The notes: generated by a model not told the origin, from the letters alone. Counted from the first letter of the stretch, positions 1 to 10,250 are shown. The stretch: DNA of 64,000 nucleotides from a bacterium D16-56 (GCA_003611875.1 RAYY01000014.1:37364-101363); one strand, 5' to 3'. Translations and numbers: made by a program.

Positions 1-2905
1 CCGTAATAACCATAAAAGAAGCGTCCCCGTTTTTGTCCGTAGCGGCAATGGAGACCAACTCTCCCGCCGAGAAAACCTTCCCGGTCTTCCCATCCGGGTG
101 GATGATGTTCTCCGCCGCATAAAGCCCGTACACAGCTCCCTCCAAAGTAGCGTCTGCCTGGGATTTTCCGTAGCTGTCCTCCCCATCCTGCTCATAAAGT
201 TCCATGTCTCTCTTATTGATATGAAGCTCTCCTTCTGTCCGGTGATCCTTCACCACATAGGAATATCCGGTGTAATCGGACGGATAGGACGACTGACTAA
301 TAGGCGGCACTTCGCTTTCCTCCTGGACTCCGTCCCACTCCCAGCTTCCGCCGGAGCCGTCCCCATCTTCGTCATCATCCTCCGATATCTCCATAGGGCG
401 ATTCACAGCAAAGAATGAGGGAACCGCATTGGAAGGCGTGGCAAAGTCAAACCATTCCCTGGCATTGGAAGCTGTAGCAGGAATCAGGTCATTGATTAAC
501 TCCATGTCCTGTTCTTCATCCTGCCACTCCGGTTCCTCCATTTCCCTCCCAGATATTCCCTGGGAATCCTTACTTTTAACAGTATTCTCTGACTGGACCT
601 GACCGGATTCTTCCGTTTCCACTTCTGTTGGCGTTATCTCCGGCTCTGTTTCCTTTATAGATTCTTCCTCTGCCTTTTCCGATTCCTCCGGCTCTGTTGT
701 ATCTAACTCCTCTTTCTCTAATTCCTCATTACCAGGATTTAATTCGCCAGATTGAGATTCCCCTTGTACTTCTCCGTTCTCTCCGGCCTCACCCGTTTCT
801 TTATGGTTCTCCTGCTGTTCCCCCTTTTCTTCTTTTTGACTCACCTTCTCCAAGTCCCTAATCGTTCCAGATGATTCCATTTCACCTGATTTTGTTTCCA
901 CTCCCTTTGTCTCATCAGGCTCCATTTCTTCCGTCTCTGATTTCGTTCCGCCGCTTTCCCTTTTCTCCATGGCCCCGGCGTCATTTCTTTGCCCCAAATC
1001 CATTCTTTCTTTTTCAGAACCTGTTTCCGAAGATTCCACGGCCGCCTGAACCTGTCTCCGTTCCTTCAAAGACAGACTCACCTTCGGAGTTTCCAAAGTT
1101 TCTGCCGAATCCGCACCTTTTCTCCCATTTTCCTCTTTCTTATTCCCCAGATAATGGCCGGTAATCTCCCCGTTCCCCTCTACCTGGGAAGACATAAACT
1201 CCACGATCTCAACAGGAAGATCATCATTGTGCAGGTCATGAAGGATATAGCCCTTCCTTGCCTGAATTTCCCGCACCGTATAAATCCGCTTTAAACGGAT
1301 AAAGGTCTCCCACGCCTGATTCCGGTCAGCCTCCATATCATCCCTGGCCGCCCCTTCATCAATGGAGTGGAAATCACAGTTCTGCTCACACCAGTCCACA
1401 CACTGCTGCCAGGCCTCCCAGGCTTCCCGTTCCAGACGTTCATTTTCCTCATCCGCCTCATCATCCTCCCCATCACTCTCCACATAATGAATAATTGGGT
1501 CCGAGTGACCGCCGCAATAGGTTTTCGTGTAGTCATAGGTCTTCTGATCCGAATGCTCAAAGCGGCCATTCCCATCCGTGGTAATCTCACTCTGACAAAC
1601 ACTTAAACTTTCAAATCCCCCTTCCGATGTAGCCACACTTTTGCGAAACTGTTCTTCCTCCAGATTCGTTCCGTCAAGCTGGGAAAAATCAAACCGCTCC
1701 AGAATCTCAAAGGCAGAATCCTCCAGGGTCTTCCCCGTCTCATCGCACCGCTTTTCCAGTTCTATCTTATAATCCCGTTTAAAAGTCTCCTCATGAAGAT
1801 ACTGGGTATAAGGAATCTCATAGCTTCCATCCCCAGTCTCCGTATGGGTATTCCCCTTTCCAAAGGACAGCCATACCTCCCAGGTCTGCTGCTCCCCGGC
1901 CATGGTGATCATAGCCTGCTTTCCCTCCACTGCGCTGCCCTCTGTCCAGCCATCGGGATACCATATCTTAAAGGTATTGGGCTTCACCCAGTATTTCGCG
2001 CCGCCAGAGCCCTCCTCAAAATGCCCCTTCACCAGACCAATATCCGGGTTTCCGGTGGTACAGATAAATGTCACACCATCTGCCTCCCTTGTAAAACTCC
2101 ACCCTTCCGGCAGGTCGTAGACTAAGGTAGACTGCCGCCAGTCAAAACCCTCACCATATTTCAATGAAATGGTGTAGGTCCCATCATCATTCAGGGTCAT
2201 TTCATGTACAGGAGCCGTACTTTTATATTTAGAGGCAAACGGCGGTACAGCCCCTTCCTCCACCGCTCCGTTAGTCTGGTTAAAAAACTGCTCCAAGGCC
2301 CCTCTTGTCTGTGCCGCCAGCACCGGACTTTTCAGGTTCACCATAAGCACTTCCATCTGATTTCTGAAATCATCCAGCCCTGCCCAGTTACCGGACATAA
2401 TCGCCCAGGTAGCACACTGGCCAAGGATATAATGACCCTGCCCCACTTTTCCCACGTTACCCTGATATCCCTCAAAGTTCCCCGAAGAAGACAAAGCATA
2501 CCACAAAATCTCCGCCTCCTCCCTGGTTAACCCAAGTGGCAGGTTATCCCCATCCAAATCCAGGTCATAGGTTACAAGGGTTCCTCCCGTCCCGGTACGC
2601 ATAGACTTGTTTGGTTCCAGACAATAGCCAGGAGCCGGCCGGCCTCCCTCCACATTCGTCAAGCCATAGGGCCATAAACCCACCCGGTTATGGTTTTTTC
2701 CGTAGAAAGGAAAACTGGCCCCCGGCTTTAACAGGTTGCTGGAATCATAATATGCAAAGCTGCTGCTCCTTCCCTGTGTCTCCGCCCCAAAAGCAGAGAT
2801 AGAACCTAAATCCAGACCCAAAAAAGGCTGAACCGTAAGAATCACTGCCAGTAAAAAGGCGATTCCACGTTTCAGCCTCTGAAAAAGATGATTAAATCGT
2901 GTCAT
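1..2905 (-). CDS. Large secreted thioester/SpaA-type adhesin (partial, C-terminus beyond window)
   Basis: The frame is open for 968 codons from ATG at 2905 to the left edge with no stop, so the gene is partial. Residues 1-41 form a signal peptide. A thioester domain follows: Cys95 in APGYCLEP and Gln163 in GQCATWAIMSG fit the Cys-Gln pair and QxAxW motif of TQXA/TED adhesin domains. A long Glu/Ser/Lys-rich low-complexity stretch lies around residues 590-800, then ATASNA and ATPSNA motifs, then a SpaA/Cna-B-like domain (LHINKRDMEL ... ATLEGAVYGLYAAENI). Family knowledge: such proteins are covalently anchored surface adhesins or pilins of Gram-positive mobile elements. The sortase B at 42.8-43.5 kb is a plausible anchoring enzyme, but the sorting signal is outside the window. 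It is separated from the upstream gene by a terminator. Confidence 0.82.
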   Translation of the reverse strand, partial: MTRFNHLFQRLKRGIAFLLAVILTVQPFLGLDLGSISAFGAETQGRSSSFAYYDSSNLLKPGASFPFYGKNHNRVGLWPYGLTNVEGGRPAPGYCLEPNKSMRTGTGGTLVTYDLDLDGDNLPLGLTREEAEILWYALSSSGNFEGYQGNVGKVGQGHYILGQCATWAIMSGNWAGLDDFRNQMEVLMVNLKSPVLAAQTRGALEQFFNQTNGAVEEGAVPPFASKYKSTAPVHEMTLNDDGTYTISLKYGEGFDWRQSTLVYDLPEGWSFTREADGVTFICTTGNPDIGLVKGHFEEGSGGAKYWVKPNTFKIWYPDGWTEGSAVEGKQAMITMAGEQQTWEVWLSFGKGNTHTETGDGSYEIPYTQYLHEETFKRDYKIELEKRCDETGKTLEDSAFEILERFDFSQLDGTNLEEEQFRKSVATSEGGFESLSVCQSEITTDGNGRFEHSDQKTYDYTKTYCGGHSDPIIHYVESDGEDDEADEENERLEREAWEAWQQCVDWCEQNCDFHSIDEGAARDDMEADRNQAWETFIRLKRIYTVREIQARKGYILHDLHNDDLPVEIVEFMSSQVEGNGEITGHYLGNKKEENGRKGADSAETLETPKVSLSLKERRQVQAAVESSETGSEKERMDLGQRNDAGAMEKRESGGTKSETEEMEPDETKGVETKSGEMESSGTIRDLEKVSQKEEKGEQQENHKETGEAGENGEVQGESQSGELNPGNEELEKEELDTTEPEESEKAEEESIKETEPEITPTEVETEESGQVQSENTVKSKDSQGISGREMEEPEWQDEEQDMELINDLIPATASNAREWFDFATPSNAVPSFFAVNRPMEISEDDDEDGDGSGGSWEWDGVQEESEVPPISQSSYPSDYTGYSYVVKDHRTEGELHINKRDMELYEQDGEDSYGKSQADATLEGAVYGLYAAENIIHPDGKTGKVFSAGELVSIAATDKNGDASFMVIT

Positions 2906-2920
2906 ATTTTCCCTCATTTC

Positions 2921-2956
2921 CAAAAGAAAAGGCACACCCACGTCCGCAGATGTGCC
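2921..2956 (-). terminator. Rho-independent terminator
   Basis: On the minus strand, arms GGCACA/TGTGCC (2951-2956 and 2931-2936) are followed by a T-rich run (2921-2930). It ends the transglutaminase-like gene just before the adhesin gene starts. Confidence 0.65.
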
Positions 2957-3000
2957 CAATCACTATATTTTTTTTTTGATTCCCCACTTCATGGAGTGGT

Positions 3001-3891
3001 TTAATTATATTTCGGATTCTGAATCTGAATCCCACAGTTTGCACAAGGCCGCCCTGTCTCCCGGTTTCCGAAGGTATTTTTATGCCCACAATACGGACAT
3101 TCCGCCTTCTGCCTCCCAAGGTAAAAATCCGCAGAAGTCCCAATGGTAGAAGCGTCAATCACCATGTCTTCCCCGTCCACATAAACCGCATTCCACATAT
3201 GGGCTCCATCCTCCCGGATTCCACATTTCAGGCCCACCACATTAGCAAGCAGCTTATAGGTCCTGGCAAAACCAACACATTTTCCGGTTCCTGTAACAAG
3301 GATACTGTATGCCTCATCATCCGCCTGCATATATTTTCCCTCATGATAGACTGCCCTGCCTGTGATCTCCTCATAAACCTTCTTTGCCTTCTCATAATCA
3401 CTGGCTCCATAGTCGAATCCGGTCAAAAACATGCAGACTTCCTCATATACGGCCTTATTCTTTTCGGAAAGCTCTGAAACAGGAGTAATTCCTCTGACCG
3501 CCGACATCACCAGAGTATCATTTACCCCGGCATAATCTGTTGTTTCATCAAAGATAAACGTCTGCCACTTCGGGTCATAAAAATACGGACAGTTATCATA
3601 AGGCGTCCTCACGTACCCTCCCGTAACCTGTCTCTCCGTCACCCAGCTGCCATCCCCGCCTACAAGATACCCGTCCGGCGTGGTAGTATCCGCCATCATA
3701 ATCCCGTCCCCATCCAGATAATAATACACGCCCTGATCCAGAACCCACTCCGACCTGGCATAATTCCCATCATCCTTCCGATAACGCCACCCCGAAGATG
3801 TCTCCTCAAAGGTTCCCGCAAACACGGACATTGGACAGCCAAACACCAGCAGACATAAAACCACCAGACTCCATAATTTCCTTTTGTTCAT
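3001..3891 (-). CDS. Secreted transglutaminase-like protein with wall-binding repeat
   Basis: A 296-residue exported protein. The start is ATG 3891 because GAAGGAGGTG lies 6 bases upstream; a GTG three codons earlier overlaps that ribosome site. Signal peptide is about residues 1-25. Residues ~30-95 are a choline-binding/wall-binding type repeat (GWRYRKDDG, YYYLDGDG, TTTPDGYLVGGDGSWV). Residues ~120-260 match the transglutaminase-like fold, with the catalytic triad visible as Cys in GTGKCVGFA, His in DGAHMWNAV and Asp in VIDAS. The C-terminus has a CPYCGHKN ... CANCG zinc-ribbon pattern, unusual for an exported protein. Inferred role: wall-associated transglutaminase/peptidase-type enzyme; substrate unknown. 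Confidence 0.75.
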   Translation of the reverse strand: MNKRKLWSLVVLCLLVFGCPMSVFAGTFEETSSGWRYRKDDGNYARSEWVLDQGVYYYLDGDGIMMADTTTPDGYLVGGDGSWVTERQVTGGYVRTPYDNCPYFYDPKWQTFIFDETTDYAGVNDTLVMSAVRGITPVSELSEKNKAVYEEVCMFLTGFDYGASDYEKAKKVYEEITGRAVYHEGKYMQADDEAYSILVTGTGKCVGFARTYKLLANVVGLKCGIREDGAHMWNAVYVDGEDMVIDASTIGTSADFYLGRQKAECPYCGHKNTFGNRETGRPCANCGIQIQNPKYN

Positions 3892-3980
3892 GCAAAACAC
3901 CTCCTTCTGTAATCATCATATCGAATCCGGTCATTCAATGTCGAGGGCATTTCAGATTTATTTTCTTACAGAAGTCTTAA

Positions 3981-4030
3981 GATTAAAAAGAGGAAAGCTC
4001 AACCCTCACAAGTTAAGACTTCCCTCTTTT
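3981..4030 (-). terminator. Rho-independent terminator after zeta-like gene
   Basis: Minus-strand stem AAAAGAGGGAAG (4019-4030) pairs with CTTTCCTCTTTT (3986-3997) with one wobble and continues into a T-rich tail. It lies downstream of the zeta-toxin-like gene. Confidence 0.6.
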
Positions 4031-4098
4031 CATCAAATACTATGCCTTTTCCTATCCCACTTCATGACAGGCTCACACCACATAATCTACTGCTCCAC

Positions 4099-4779
4099 TT
4101 ACTGGTTTTCCTTTCTCATTTCCTTAATCATCTCCACGACATCCTGTTCATCTCTCAGGCCGGCCTTCTCAGCCTCACCCCGGAACGCTTCCTGTGTCTC
4201 CTGCCAAATAGCCATAAACCCATCATCCAGCCACTTCCTATACCACATCGGGACATTCCGGGATACTTTTATGGCCTCACCATTTTTATATATAGCGAAT
4301 CTCCTGAACTGTGCCGTATTGTCATATAACGCTGCCAGATCACAGAATCCCAAAACCTTTTTCAGATTCCTCAGACTCTCCTCATACCGCCTGTCAACAT
4401 CCCGGTCAGGAATCCCATGGCCTCCCATTTTTACCCGCTGGGCAATGCGCTGCTTAGCAATCTGCGAGGAATCCACTCCCACATAATGCATTTCGATCAT
4501 ATATCCGGCCTCTTTTGCCCTCTGTATGGTTTTTATAATTGAATGGCCACACAGGGTTGTCTCCTGATTAAAAGCAACCCCCTGCAATAAATAATCATTA
4601 AGACGGGCCACCGCGATTTTGCCCGCCTTCATCAAATCAGAAGTATTCCTCCAGTCCCCAAACTCCCGAAGAATCTCATCCGTGTTAATCCTGGGCATGC
4701 TGTTTTTATATCGGGTAGTCCGGTATAATGTGGATTTTCCGGCGCCATTTACTCCAGCATATAAAATATACCGCTTCAT
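4099..4779 (-). CDS. Zeta-toxin-like P-loop kinase
   Basis: A 226-residue protein with an N-terminal Walker A (AGVNGAGKSTLYR, residues 7-19), then a conserved INTDEI segment and a QETTL motif, as in zeta-toxin/UDP-GlcNAc kinase-like ATPases. Known members phosphorylate UDP-GlcNAc and block wall synthesis; whether this one does is inference. The ATG follows directly on the TAA of the small upstream gene (TAAATG), so the two are co-transcribed and probably translationally coupled. That arrangement suggests a toxin-antitoxin pair stabilising the element. No membrane segment is visible. Confidence 0.75.
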   Translation of the reverse strand: MKRYILYAGVNGAGKSTLYRTTRYKNSMPRINTDEILREFGDWRNTSDLMKAGKIAVARLNDYLLQGVAFNQETTLCGHSIIKTIQRAKEAGYMIEMHYVGVDSSQIAKQRIAQRVKMGGHGIPDRDVDRRYEESLRNLKKVLGFCDLAALYDNTAQFRRFAIYKNGEAIKVSRNVPMWYRKWLDDGFMAIWQETQEAFRGEAEKAGLRDEQDVVEMIKEMRKENQ

Positions 4780-4959
4780 TTAGAACTCCTTCTGGGCAAT
4801 GACTTCTCTCTGCTTCCTCTGCAGAATGAAATCACTTAACAGTGAAAAGAACTCTCCCTCTTCCTCTGTCTCCGCATTCAGCACCAGTTCCATGGTTTCC
4901 TCTATATCCATATCCCTGCATGTATTGTATAATTTTTTTGCCGCCTCTATCCCGGACAT
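4780..4959 (-). CDS. Small partner of zeta-like kinase, candidate antitoxin
   Basis: A 59-residue acidic protein (MSGIEAAKKLYNTC ... RKQREVIAQKEF). The start is ATG 4959, with GAGGAGG 7 bases upstream; a GTG two codons earlier overlaps the ribosome site. It resembles no family I can name confidently. Its size, charge, helical character and position directly in front of the zeta-like gene make it a candidate antitoxin, as in epsilon-zeta-like pairs. Confidence 0.6.
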   Translation of the reverse strand: MSGIEAAKKLYNTCRDMDIEETMELVLNAETEEEGEFFSLLSDFILQRKQREVIAQKEF

Positions 4960-5010
4960 AACCACACCTCCTCATATCCAACAGCCATTCACCATACCAC
5001 TTCTTAACCT

Positions 5011-5039
5011 ATTATACACAAAACAGGGCCAAATGAAAA
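5011..5039 (-). promoter_or_regulatory. Probable promoter of the zeta-like pair
   Basis: Minus-strand minus-10 TATAAT (5011-5016) with a weak minus-35 TTTTCA (5034-5039), 17-bp spacer, about 50 bases before the antitoxin start. Confidence 0.4.
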
Positions 5040-5054
5040 GTACCGGTTAACATG

Positions 5055-8000
5055 TTACTGCACCCACACCCCCTTCCCATCCACCTGATACCCGTCCGGC
5101 GTCTTCCGGTTCACAAACATGGCTCCCCTGGTCCCGTCAGAAACCGTATTAAAATAATACCATTTCCCTTCAATCAGGTTCCACCCCGTAACCATGCGCC
5201 CCTTCGTGCCATCACTCACAGGATTCAAGTAATACACATGCCTGTCCGTATCCGTAAACCATCCGGTCTCCATATACCCACGCTCATCAAAATGATACCA
5301 CTCCAGCACGCCATTATAGCTCAACTGCTTCCAGCAGGCCTTCGGATAACTCCCATCCTGATACTGATACCACCAGCCTGTAGAATCCTGCTTCCAGCTC
5401 CCCTGTGTCTGCCCCATAGCCCCCGGACCGCCTGTAGCAGTTGACGATCCTCTATAAGAACTGCCGGAACCTCCCCCGGAAGAACTCCCTCCGGAGCTTC
5501 CTCCTGAACTGCCTCCGGAAGAAGTGCCGGGACGTGTGGTCTGATCTGTCGTCTTAAACTCCACCTTCACCTTGCACTGGGCCGTCTTCTGCCCGTCCTC
5601 CGTAGTCACCGTCACAACGGTCTCCCTGCTCCCGGCCGCCGTAGACAAGGCATAACGGTTCTTTGCCAGATTGGCAGCGTCCTTAGCCTCCAGATCAAGA
5701 ATCCATTTGCCGTCCCGCTTAACCGTCACCACACCGTCTTCCGAAACCGCAGCCACTGTACTGTCCGTCACACTGTATTTCACTGCCTTGTTCTGGGCCT
5801 CTGCCGGCGCCACCACAGCCCCGATCCTCTGATCCTCTGTCACCTTGTACTCAACCTTGGGACTAGTCCTGCTCCCGGTCAGAACCTTCTCCACAGAAAA
5901 CTTCAACTCCGCCTGATTTACCGACAACTTCTCCACACGAACCACCGTCCGGTCCACAGTCTTAAAAGACAGATTCACCGCACACACTGCCTGCTTCTCC
6001 CCGTCTTTTGTCGTAACCGTCACATAAGACGACCGGCTGCCCGCCGCCTCCTGTTTCGCATACGGATTCTCCTTGTTCTTCTCCTTCTCCGCCTCAATCA
6101 GCTCCCCAATCCACTTGGCATTCTCCCTGGCGCTCACCATGCCCTCCTGGTCCACACGCAGCACATCCGAATCCCCTGGGCTCCAGATCACTTCCTTATT
6201 ATCCGCATACTCCGGCGAAATAGTTTCATACAACCGCCTGGAAGGAGTAACCGTATAACTTTCCTTCGGATTCCTCCGGTCCCCCTCCAGAGTTCTGGTA
6301 ATCTCAAAAGCCAGTTCCGCCTGGTCCAGCTTCACATCCGCCACCGGAACCACCGTATCATCTGTGATCTTAAAATCCACCGTCACAAACGCGCTTGCCC
6401 TTTTCTGCCCTGCCTCCGTTGTCACGGTCACTGTGGCATAATCCTTTGCTTCCGTAGTAATCTTCTTAGACGGATACAATTCCTGATTGGCCACCCCGGC
6501 CTTAATCAGTTCCTGAATCCATTTGGCCGACTGATTGACAGATACCTCCCCATTCTCATCCACCTTGATGATATCTGTGGAAGAACCATCCGTATCCTTC
6601 ACATTCCAGACCACGTTCTTATTAGCCGCCGAATCTGGAATAATGGCAGCGGTCAGCCTCTGCGGGTCCGTCACCTTCCAGCCGATCTGGGGATTCCACC
6701 GGGAACCGTTCCGAATCTGCTCCACCTCAAAGACCAGTTCCCCCTTGTCCAGCACCACGCCATTCGTCATGGCACGATACTGAGCCGAAATGGTAATGTT
6801 CTCCTCCGGCATAGTAAATGCCACCTCCGAAGCATTGGCAGGAATCAGCTCCTTCGTGTCAAAATCATCCGCCGTCCACATCAAAGAATCCGGCACCAGT
6901 TCATAGTAAACCGGCGGCTCCGCCTCCCCCTGATTCACCGGGCTTGTATACACCAGAACCTTGGTCCCCGCTGCCACTGCCCCAGGATTAGCCCAGTCAA
7001 TCTCTTTAGCAAAGTTATTCTGCGCCTCCAAAATCGAAAGCTTCCCATGGTCAATGGCAGGAATAGACACCAGATATCCCCTTACCGGGTCCCCCGTCTT
7101 GCTTGGGGCCACATGGTGGACATTCTCTTTCCCAATTCCCAGAACCCCTTCCTCCAGCTCCTCATAAAAATACCGGCTGGTCTGCTTGGTAAATCCCCCC
7201 ATCTGATAAAGGCTAAAATCCCTCTGGTTAGAATAATAAGCCCCAATATGGTGTTCCAGACGAATCTGGGGCGTCAGCTTGTTCCCAAACGGATTCAGGG
7301 AATACTTGTCCTCACTGTCCGTATACAGATAGGCCAGGTCATCCCCCAATTCCACCGTCCCACTCTCAATAAATCCCACAAACAGCCCCGCTGTCTTCAA
7401 GGTACTGGAAGTAGAAGCCCCAATGGTTCCCGCAAACCTCCCGTTCTTCACTTGGCCGCTCTGGAGCCTTCCAACCAAACCTCCGATGTAATCCGCAGAA
7501 GTGCTTCCCACCTTGCCTTCCACATAGGAGTTGTACACCTCCGTCTCATAAATATTTCCCGCAATACCCCCTACATACCCTTCCGAATACAGGGCGCTGT
7601 AGCTGTCCGTGGTATCACTGGTGCAGTCACTGATAAAGGAACCTCTGGCCGACCCGCAGATTCCCCCTGCAAATGCCTCCTGGCTTCCGCTGGTATCCGT
7701 ACCACCCAAAACCCCCGCTGTATTGACACACTCCAGAATCGCGCTGTCATAGGCCTCCCCCACAACACCGCCCATAACACCGGTTCCCCGAACCTGCCCC
7801 TTCACATTACAGTTTCGGATTGTGCTGTCATTACTTTCCCCGGCCAGAATCCCTGCCTTGCTGCGGGCATTCACCTGGCCGTCCACCACCAGATTCTCAA
7901 CCGTGGCCCCATGAAGGCTCCCAAAAAGCCCCGCATAATCCTGGGTCGTATCACTGATCTTCAGATTGTACACCCGGTATCCCTGGCCGTCAAAATTTCC

Positions 8001-8741
8001 CTTAAATGGCTTCGGTTCCGAATCCCCCAATTCCGTAAAATATCCAATGGGCAGCCATGAGGCCGAATCGCTTAAGGAAATATCCCTGGACAGAGTGAAA
8101 TAACACCCTTCATACCCGTCCACTTCCTCATTGGCCACGTTGTAGGCCAGGAGCTTTAAATCCTTGGCGGAGTTGATCTGATAGGGATTCTCCTTGGTTC
8201 CTTCCCCGTCAAAATGGTCGCTCATCTCCATGCCGCCCCAGATACTGGCCCTGCGGAGCGACATCACGGCATTAGAAGCTGTTGCCACCCGAAGTTCTGT
8301 CTCTGATTCCAGTTCCTTTGCCGCCTTTTTATAAGAACTGTCAAAAACAGCAGAACCACGAATCCTCTCCCCTGTACCGTCCAAGGCCTCCTTTTCATCC
8401 GGTTCCCCTTCCTGTCCGGCTCCCGTCTTAGGTTCCGCCTGGGAAGGCGTGGCAATCCTCACCAGATTCTTCCACTCCGGACTTCTGCCGCTTTCCTTTT
8501 CCCATTCTCCTTCTCTGTCGCTACCGCTGTCACTATACCCCAGCAGACTGCCTGCCAAAATCCCATCCTGCCCCACATTCTCACCGGCATAGACACCCCT
8601 TGTTCCTGAAACCAGCTCACTTCCATACACAACACCATTTCCTGTGATTCCCACCGCTGAAAATACCGGGCTCATGCCCATAGCCGCAATTAACACCCAG
8701 GCCGGCACCGCCGCCTGATATCTTGTCCTCTTTTTCATCAT
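5055..8741 (-). CDS. Giant secreted GLUG / Ig-like repeat protein with wall-binding C-terminus
   Basis: A 1228-residue surface protein. The start MMKKRTRYQ has AAAGGAG just upstream. A signal peptide (residues ~1-30) is followed by a linker carrying ATPSQA and ATASNA motifs. Residues ~185-450 hold GLUG-type beta-helix repeats (GLFGSLHGATVENLVVDGQV and relatives). Residues ~640-1100 hold four imperfect Ig/Big-like repeats, each with a LDQAELAFE-type strand, NPK.SYTVT and a KWI.EL.EA signature. A Gly/Ser-rich linker leads to wall-binding repeats (GWWYQYQDGSYPKACWKQL, TPDGYQVDGKGVWVQ). Family knowledge suggests adhesion with non-covalent wall attachment. No enzymatic motif is visible. Confidence 0.8.
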   Translation of the reverse strand: MMKKRTRYQAAVPAWVLIAAMGMSPVFSAVGITGNGVVYGSELVSGTRGVYAGENVGQDGILAGSLLGYSDSGSDREGEWEKESGRSPEWKNLVRIATPSQAEPKTGAGQEGEPDEKEALDGTGERIRGSAVFDSSYKKAAKELESETELRVATASNAVMSLRRASIWGGMEMSDHFDGEGTKENPYQINSAKDLKLLAYNVANEEVDGYEGCYFTLSRDISLSDSASWLPIGYFTELGDSEPKPFKGNFDGQGYRVYNLKISDTTQDYAGLFGSLHGATVENLVVDGQVNARSKAGILAGESNDSTIRNCNVKGQVRGTGVMGGVVGEAYDSAILECVNTAGVLGGTDTSGSQEAFAGGICGSARGSFISDCTSDTTDSYSALYSEGYVGGIAGNIYETEVYNSYVEGKVGSTSADYIGGLVGRLQSGQVKNGRFAGTIGASTSSTLKTAGLFVGFIESGTVELGDDLAYLYTDSEDKYSLNPFGNKLTPQIRLEHHIGAYYSNQRDFSLYQMGGFTKQTSRYFYEELEEGVLGIGKENVHHVAPSKTGDPVRGYLVSIPAIDHGKLSILEAQNNFAKEIDWANPGAVAAGTKVLVYTSPVNQGEAEPPVYYELVPDSLMWTADDFDTKELIPANASEVAFTMPEENITISAQYRAMTNGVVLDKGELVFEVEQIRNGSRWNPQIGWKVTDPQRLTAAIIPDSAANKNVVWNVKDTDGSSTDIIKVDENGEVSVNQSAKWIQELIKAGVANQELYPSKKITTEAKDYATVTVTTEAGQKRASAFVTVDFKITDDTVVPVADVKLDQAELAFEITRTLEGDRRNPKESYTVTPSRRLYETISPEYADNKEVIWSPGDSDVLRVDQEGMVSARENAKWIGELIEAEKEKNKENPYAKQEAAGSRSSYVTVTTKDGEKQAVCAVNLSFKTVDRTVVRVEKLSVNQAELKFSVEKVLTGSRTSPKVEYKVTEDQRIGAVVAPAEAQNKAVKYSVTDSTVAAVSEDGVVTVKRDGKWILDLEAKDAANLAKNRYALSTAAGSRETVVTVTTEDGQKTAQCKVKVEFKTTDQTTRPGTSSGGSSGGSSGGSSSGGGSGSSYRGSSTATGGPGAMGQTQGSWKQDSTGWWYQYQDGSYPKACWKQLSYNGVLEWYHFDERGYMETGWFTDTDRHVYYLNPVSDGTKGRMVTGWNLIEGKWYYFNTVSDGTRGAMFVNRKTPDGYQVDGKGVWVQ

Positions 8742-8930
8742 ATGCTCCTTTTACTTTCTATTTTTTATTTTCCTGCCCCAGATAACCCAGAAACCAGAAT
8801 TTGTCCCGAAACACTCACCATCTTTGGTGCCTCACACTCTCACCCCATAACCCTCTATAGGCCGATTGTCCCACAGCATTAGCATACTCTCAGAAATGTC
8901 CAGGCAATGCCTTCATTCCAGGTTCTCAAT

Positions 8931-8967
8931 AAGCAAGAAAATGAGCCGCCCTCAAAAGACAGCCCAT
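8931..8967 (-). terminator. Probable Rho-independent terminator
   Basis: On the minus strand ATGGGCTGTC (8958-8967) pairs with GGCGGCTCAT (8941-8950) using G-T wobbles, followed by TTTTCTT. It lies downstream of the DUF6273 gene. Confidence 0.5.
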
Positions 8968-9014
8968 TTCCTTCATCTATTATCATGTACCCCCGGACTC
9001 TCACTCCCGAAGGC

Positions 9015-10250
9015 TCACTCCTGCACCGCCACAAAAGCAGGCCGGTTCCCGATCCGGTCATTGTCCACCTGCTCTGGGGCCACTCTCCCGTCATAGGTCA
9101 CCGCGTAACACAGCTTCCCGTCCCTGGCTGCCGGAGTCCTCAGCCAGTACCCCATAACATGGCTTCCTGCCAGGTTAAAATTATCCGTCTCCGAGCCATC
9201 CAGTTTCCACAGATACTTCCCATACCGGATCGCCTCCTCTAAAGACAGGCAAAACAACATATCCTCCGTCTTATTTCCCGGCTGCCTCCGTTTGGTAAAC
9301 TTCCGCTCCGAAATCATATAATCAGAACTTTTCCCCGCATAAGTATACCCGGCCGTGGTCTCTGCCCTGGCAATCCCTTCCGAATCCGCCAGCCCCTCCT
9401 TAAGCCAGCCTCTCAAGTCAGAAGCCTCCCAGCCATTGTGATTTTCGTCAAACACGCTCTCATCACCGCCGATAATGGAATCACACAGAAACAAGGCCCC
9501 GGCCCGATTCATCCCTGCGTCACAGTAGTTAGGGTCCACACACCGGAAGGTATAAGACTTTCCATGAATCATCCTCTCCTGGGTATCCCCCTCATACCAG
9601 ATCTTTCCCTGCCCGGTATCCGCCTTCTCCCGTCCCAGCACGAAAGCCGGACGGATTCCCGCTTCGGTCAGGGAGACCCGGCTGGAAGCAATATGCCCGT
9701 TGTACTGCACCAGATACGCCTGGTTGGTGGTATTCTCCCGTTTGGAACGTGTCCAGTAATACCGCATTCCCCTCCTTGGCGTCCATACCTTCCGGACAAT
9801 CTCCTTATAAACCGGATTCTTCACCTCATCAATAGACAGACAGAACACCTTATCCGAAACCGAATCCCCGGTCTCCGGCAGATTCACTGCCGTAAGCTCC
9901 TCCGTCACGGAAAGGGTATCAGCAAAATACTGGTTCAGCCAGGTTCTCACATCAGAGGTTCCATAATCATTGTCCGCCAATCCATACCGAACAGAAAGGG
10001 CATAAGGAATCACCTCATCCGCCACAAACAGATATCCGCCCTGATAATCCGAATCCAGGCAGGTAAATCCCATGGTCTCAAATCCATCCGAAAGCCCGGT
10101 CTCCACCTGCAGCCCGTCCCCTTTCCGATACCGGTCTGCCTCCCTGGTCTCTGCATGGGCGGAAAACCCTAAAAGAAAACTGACCGCCGAACAGGTAAGA
10201 AAAACCGCCGCCAGCGCATGCTTCCTTTTCATGCGTATCACCGGCCTCAT
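9015..10250 (-). CDS. Secreted DUF6273-type protein
   Basis: A 411-residue protein with a signal peptide ([19 protein letters not shown] ... SAHA). It contains two copies of a lectin/SUMF-like module: [12 protein letters not shown] ... [11 protein letters not shown] ... YWTRS and [11 protein letters not shown] ... [11 protein letters not shown] ... YWLRTPA. This pattern matches what I know as DUF6273, common in secreted clostridial proteins; function unknown. Its ATG overlaps the TGA of the cold-shock-domain gene (ATGA, 10247-10250) and the ribosome site CGGAGG lies inside that gene, so the two are translationally coupled. This links a surface protein with RNA-binding genes in one operon. Confidence 0.7.
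   Translation of the reverse strand: MRPVIRMKRKHALAAVFLTCSAVSFLLGFSAHAETREADRYRKGDGLQVETGLSDGFETMGFTCLDSDYQGGYLFVADEVIPYALSVRYGLADNDYGTSDVRTWLNQYFADTLSVTEELTAVNLPETGDSVSDKVFCLSIDEVKNPVYKEIVRKVWTPRRGMRYYWTRSKRENTTNQAYLVQYNGHIASSRVSLTEAGIRPAFVLGREKADTGQGKIWYEGDTQERMIHGKSYTFRCVDPNYCDAGMNRAGALFLCDSIIGGDESVFDENHNGWEASDLRGWLKEGLADSEGIARAETTAGYTYAGKSSDYMISERKFTKRRQPGNKTEDMLFCLSLEEAIRYGKYLWKLDGSETDNFNLAGSHVMGYWLRTPAARDGKLCYAVTYDGRVAPEQVDNDRIGNRPAFVAVQE

Noticed and set aside
7047..8060. Long plus-strand open frame (337 codons) opposite the 1228-residue surface protein
   Set aside because: It is a mirror frame of a strongly supported minus-strand gene with repeats; no ribosome site and no recognisable domain.
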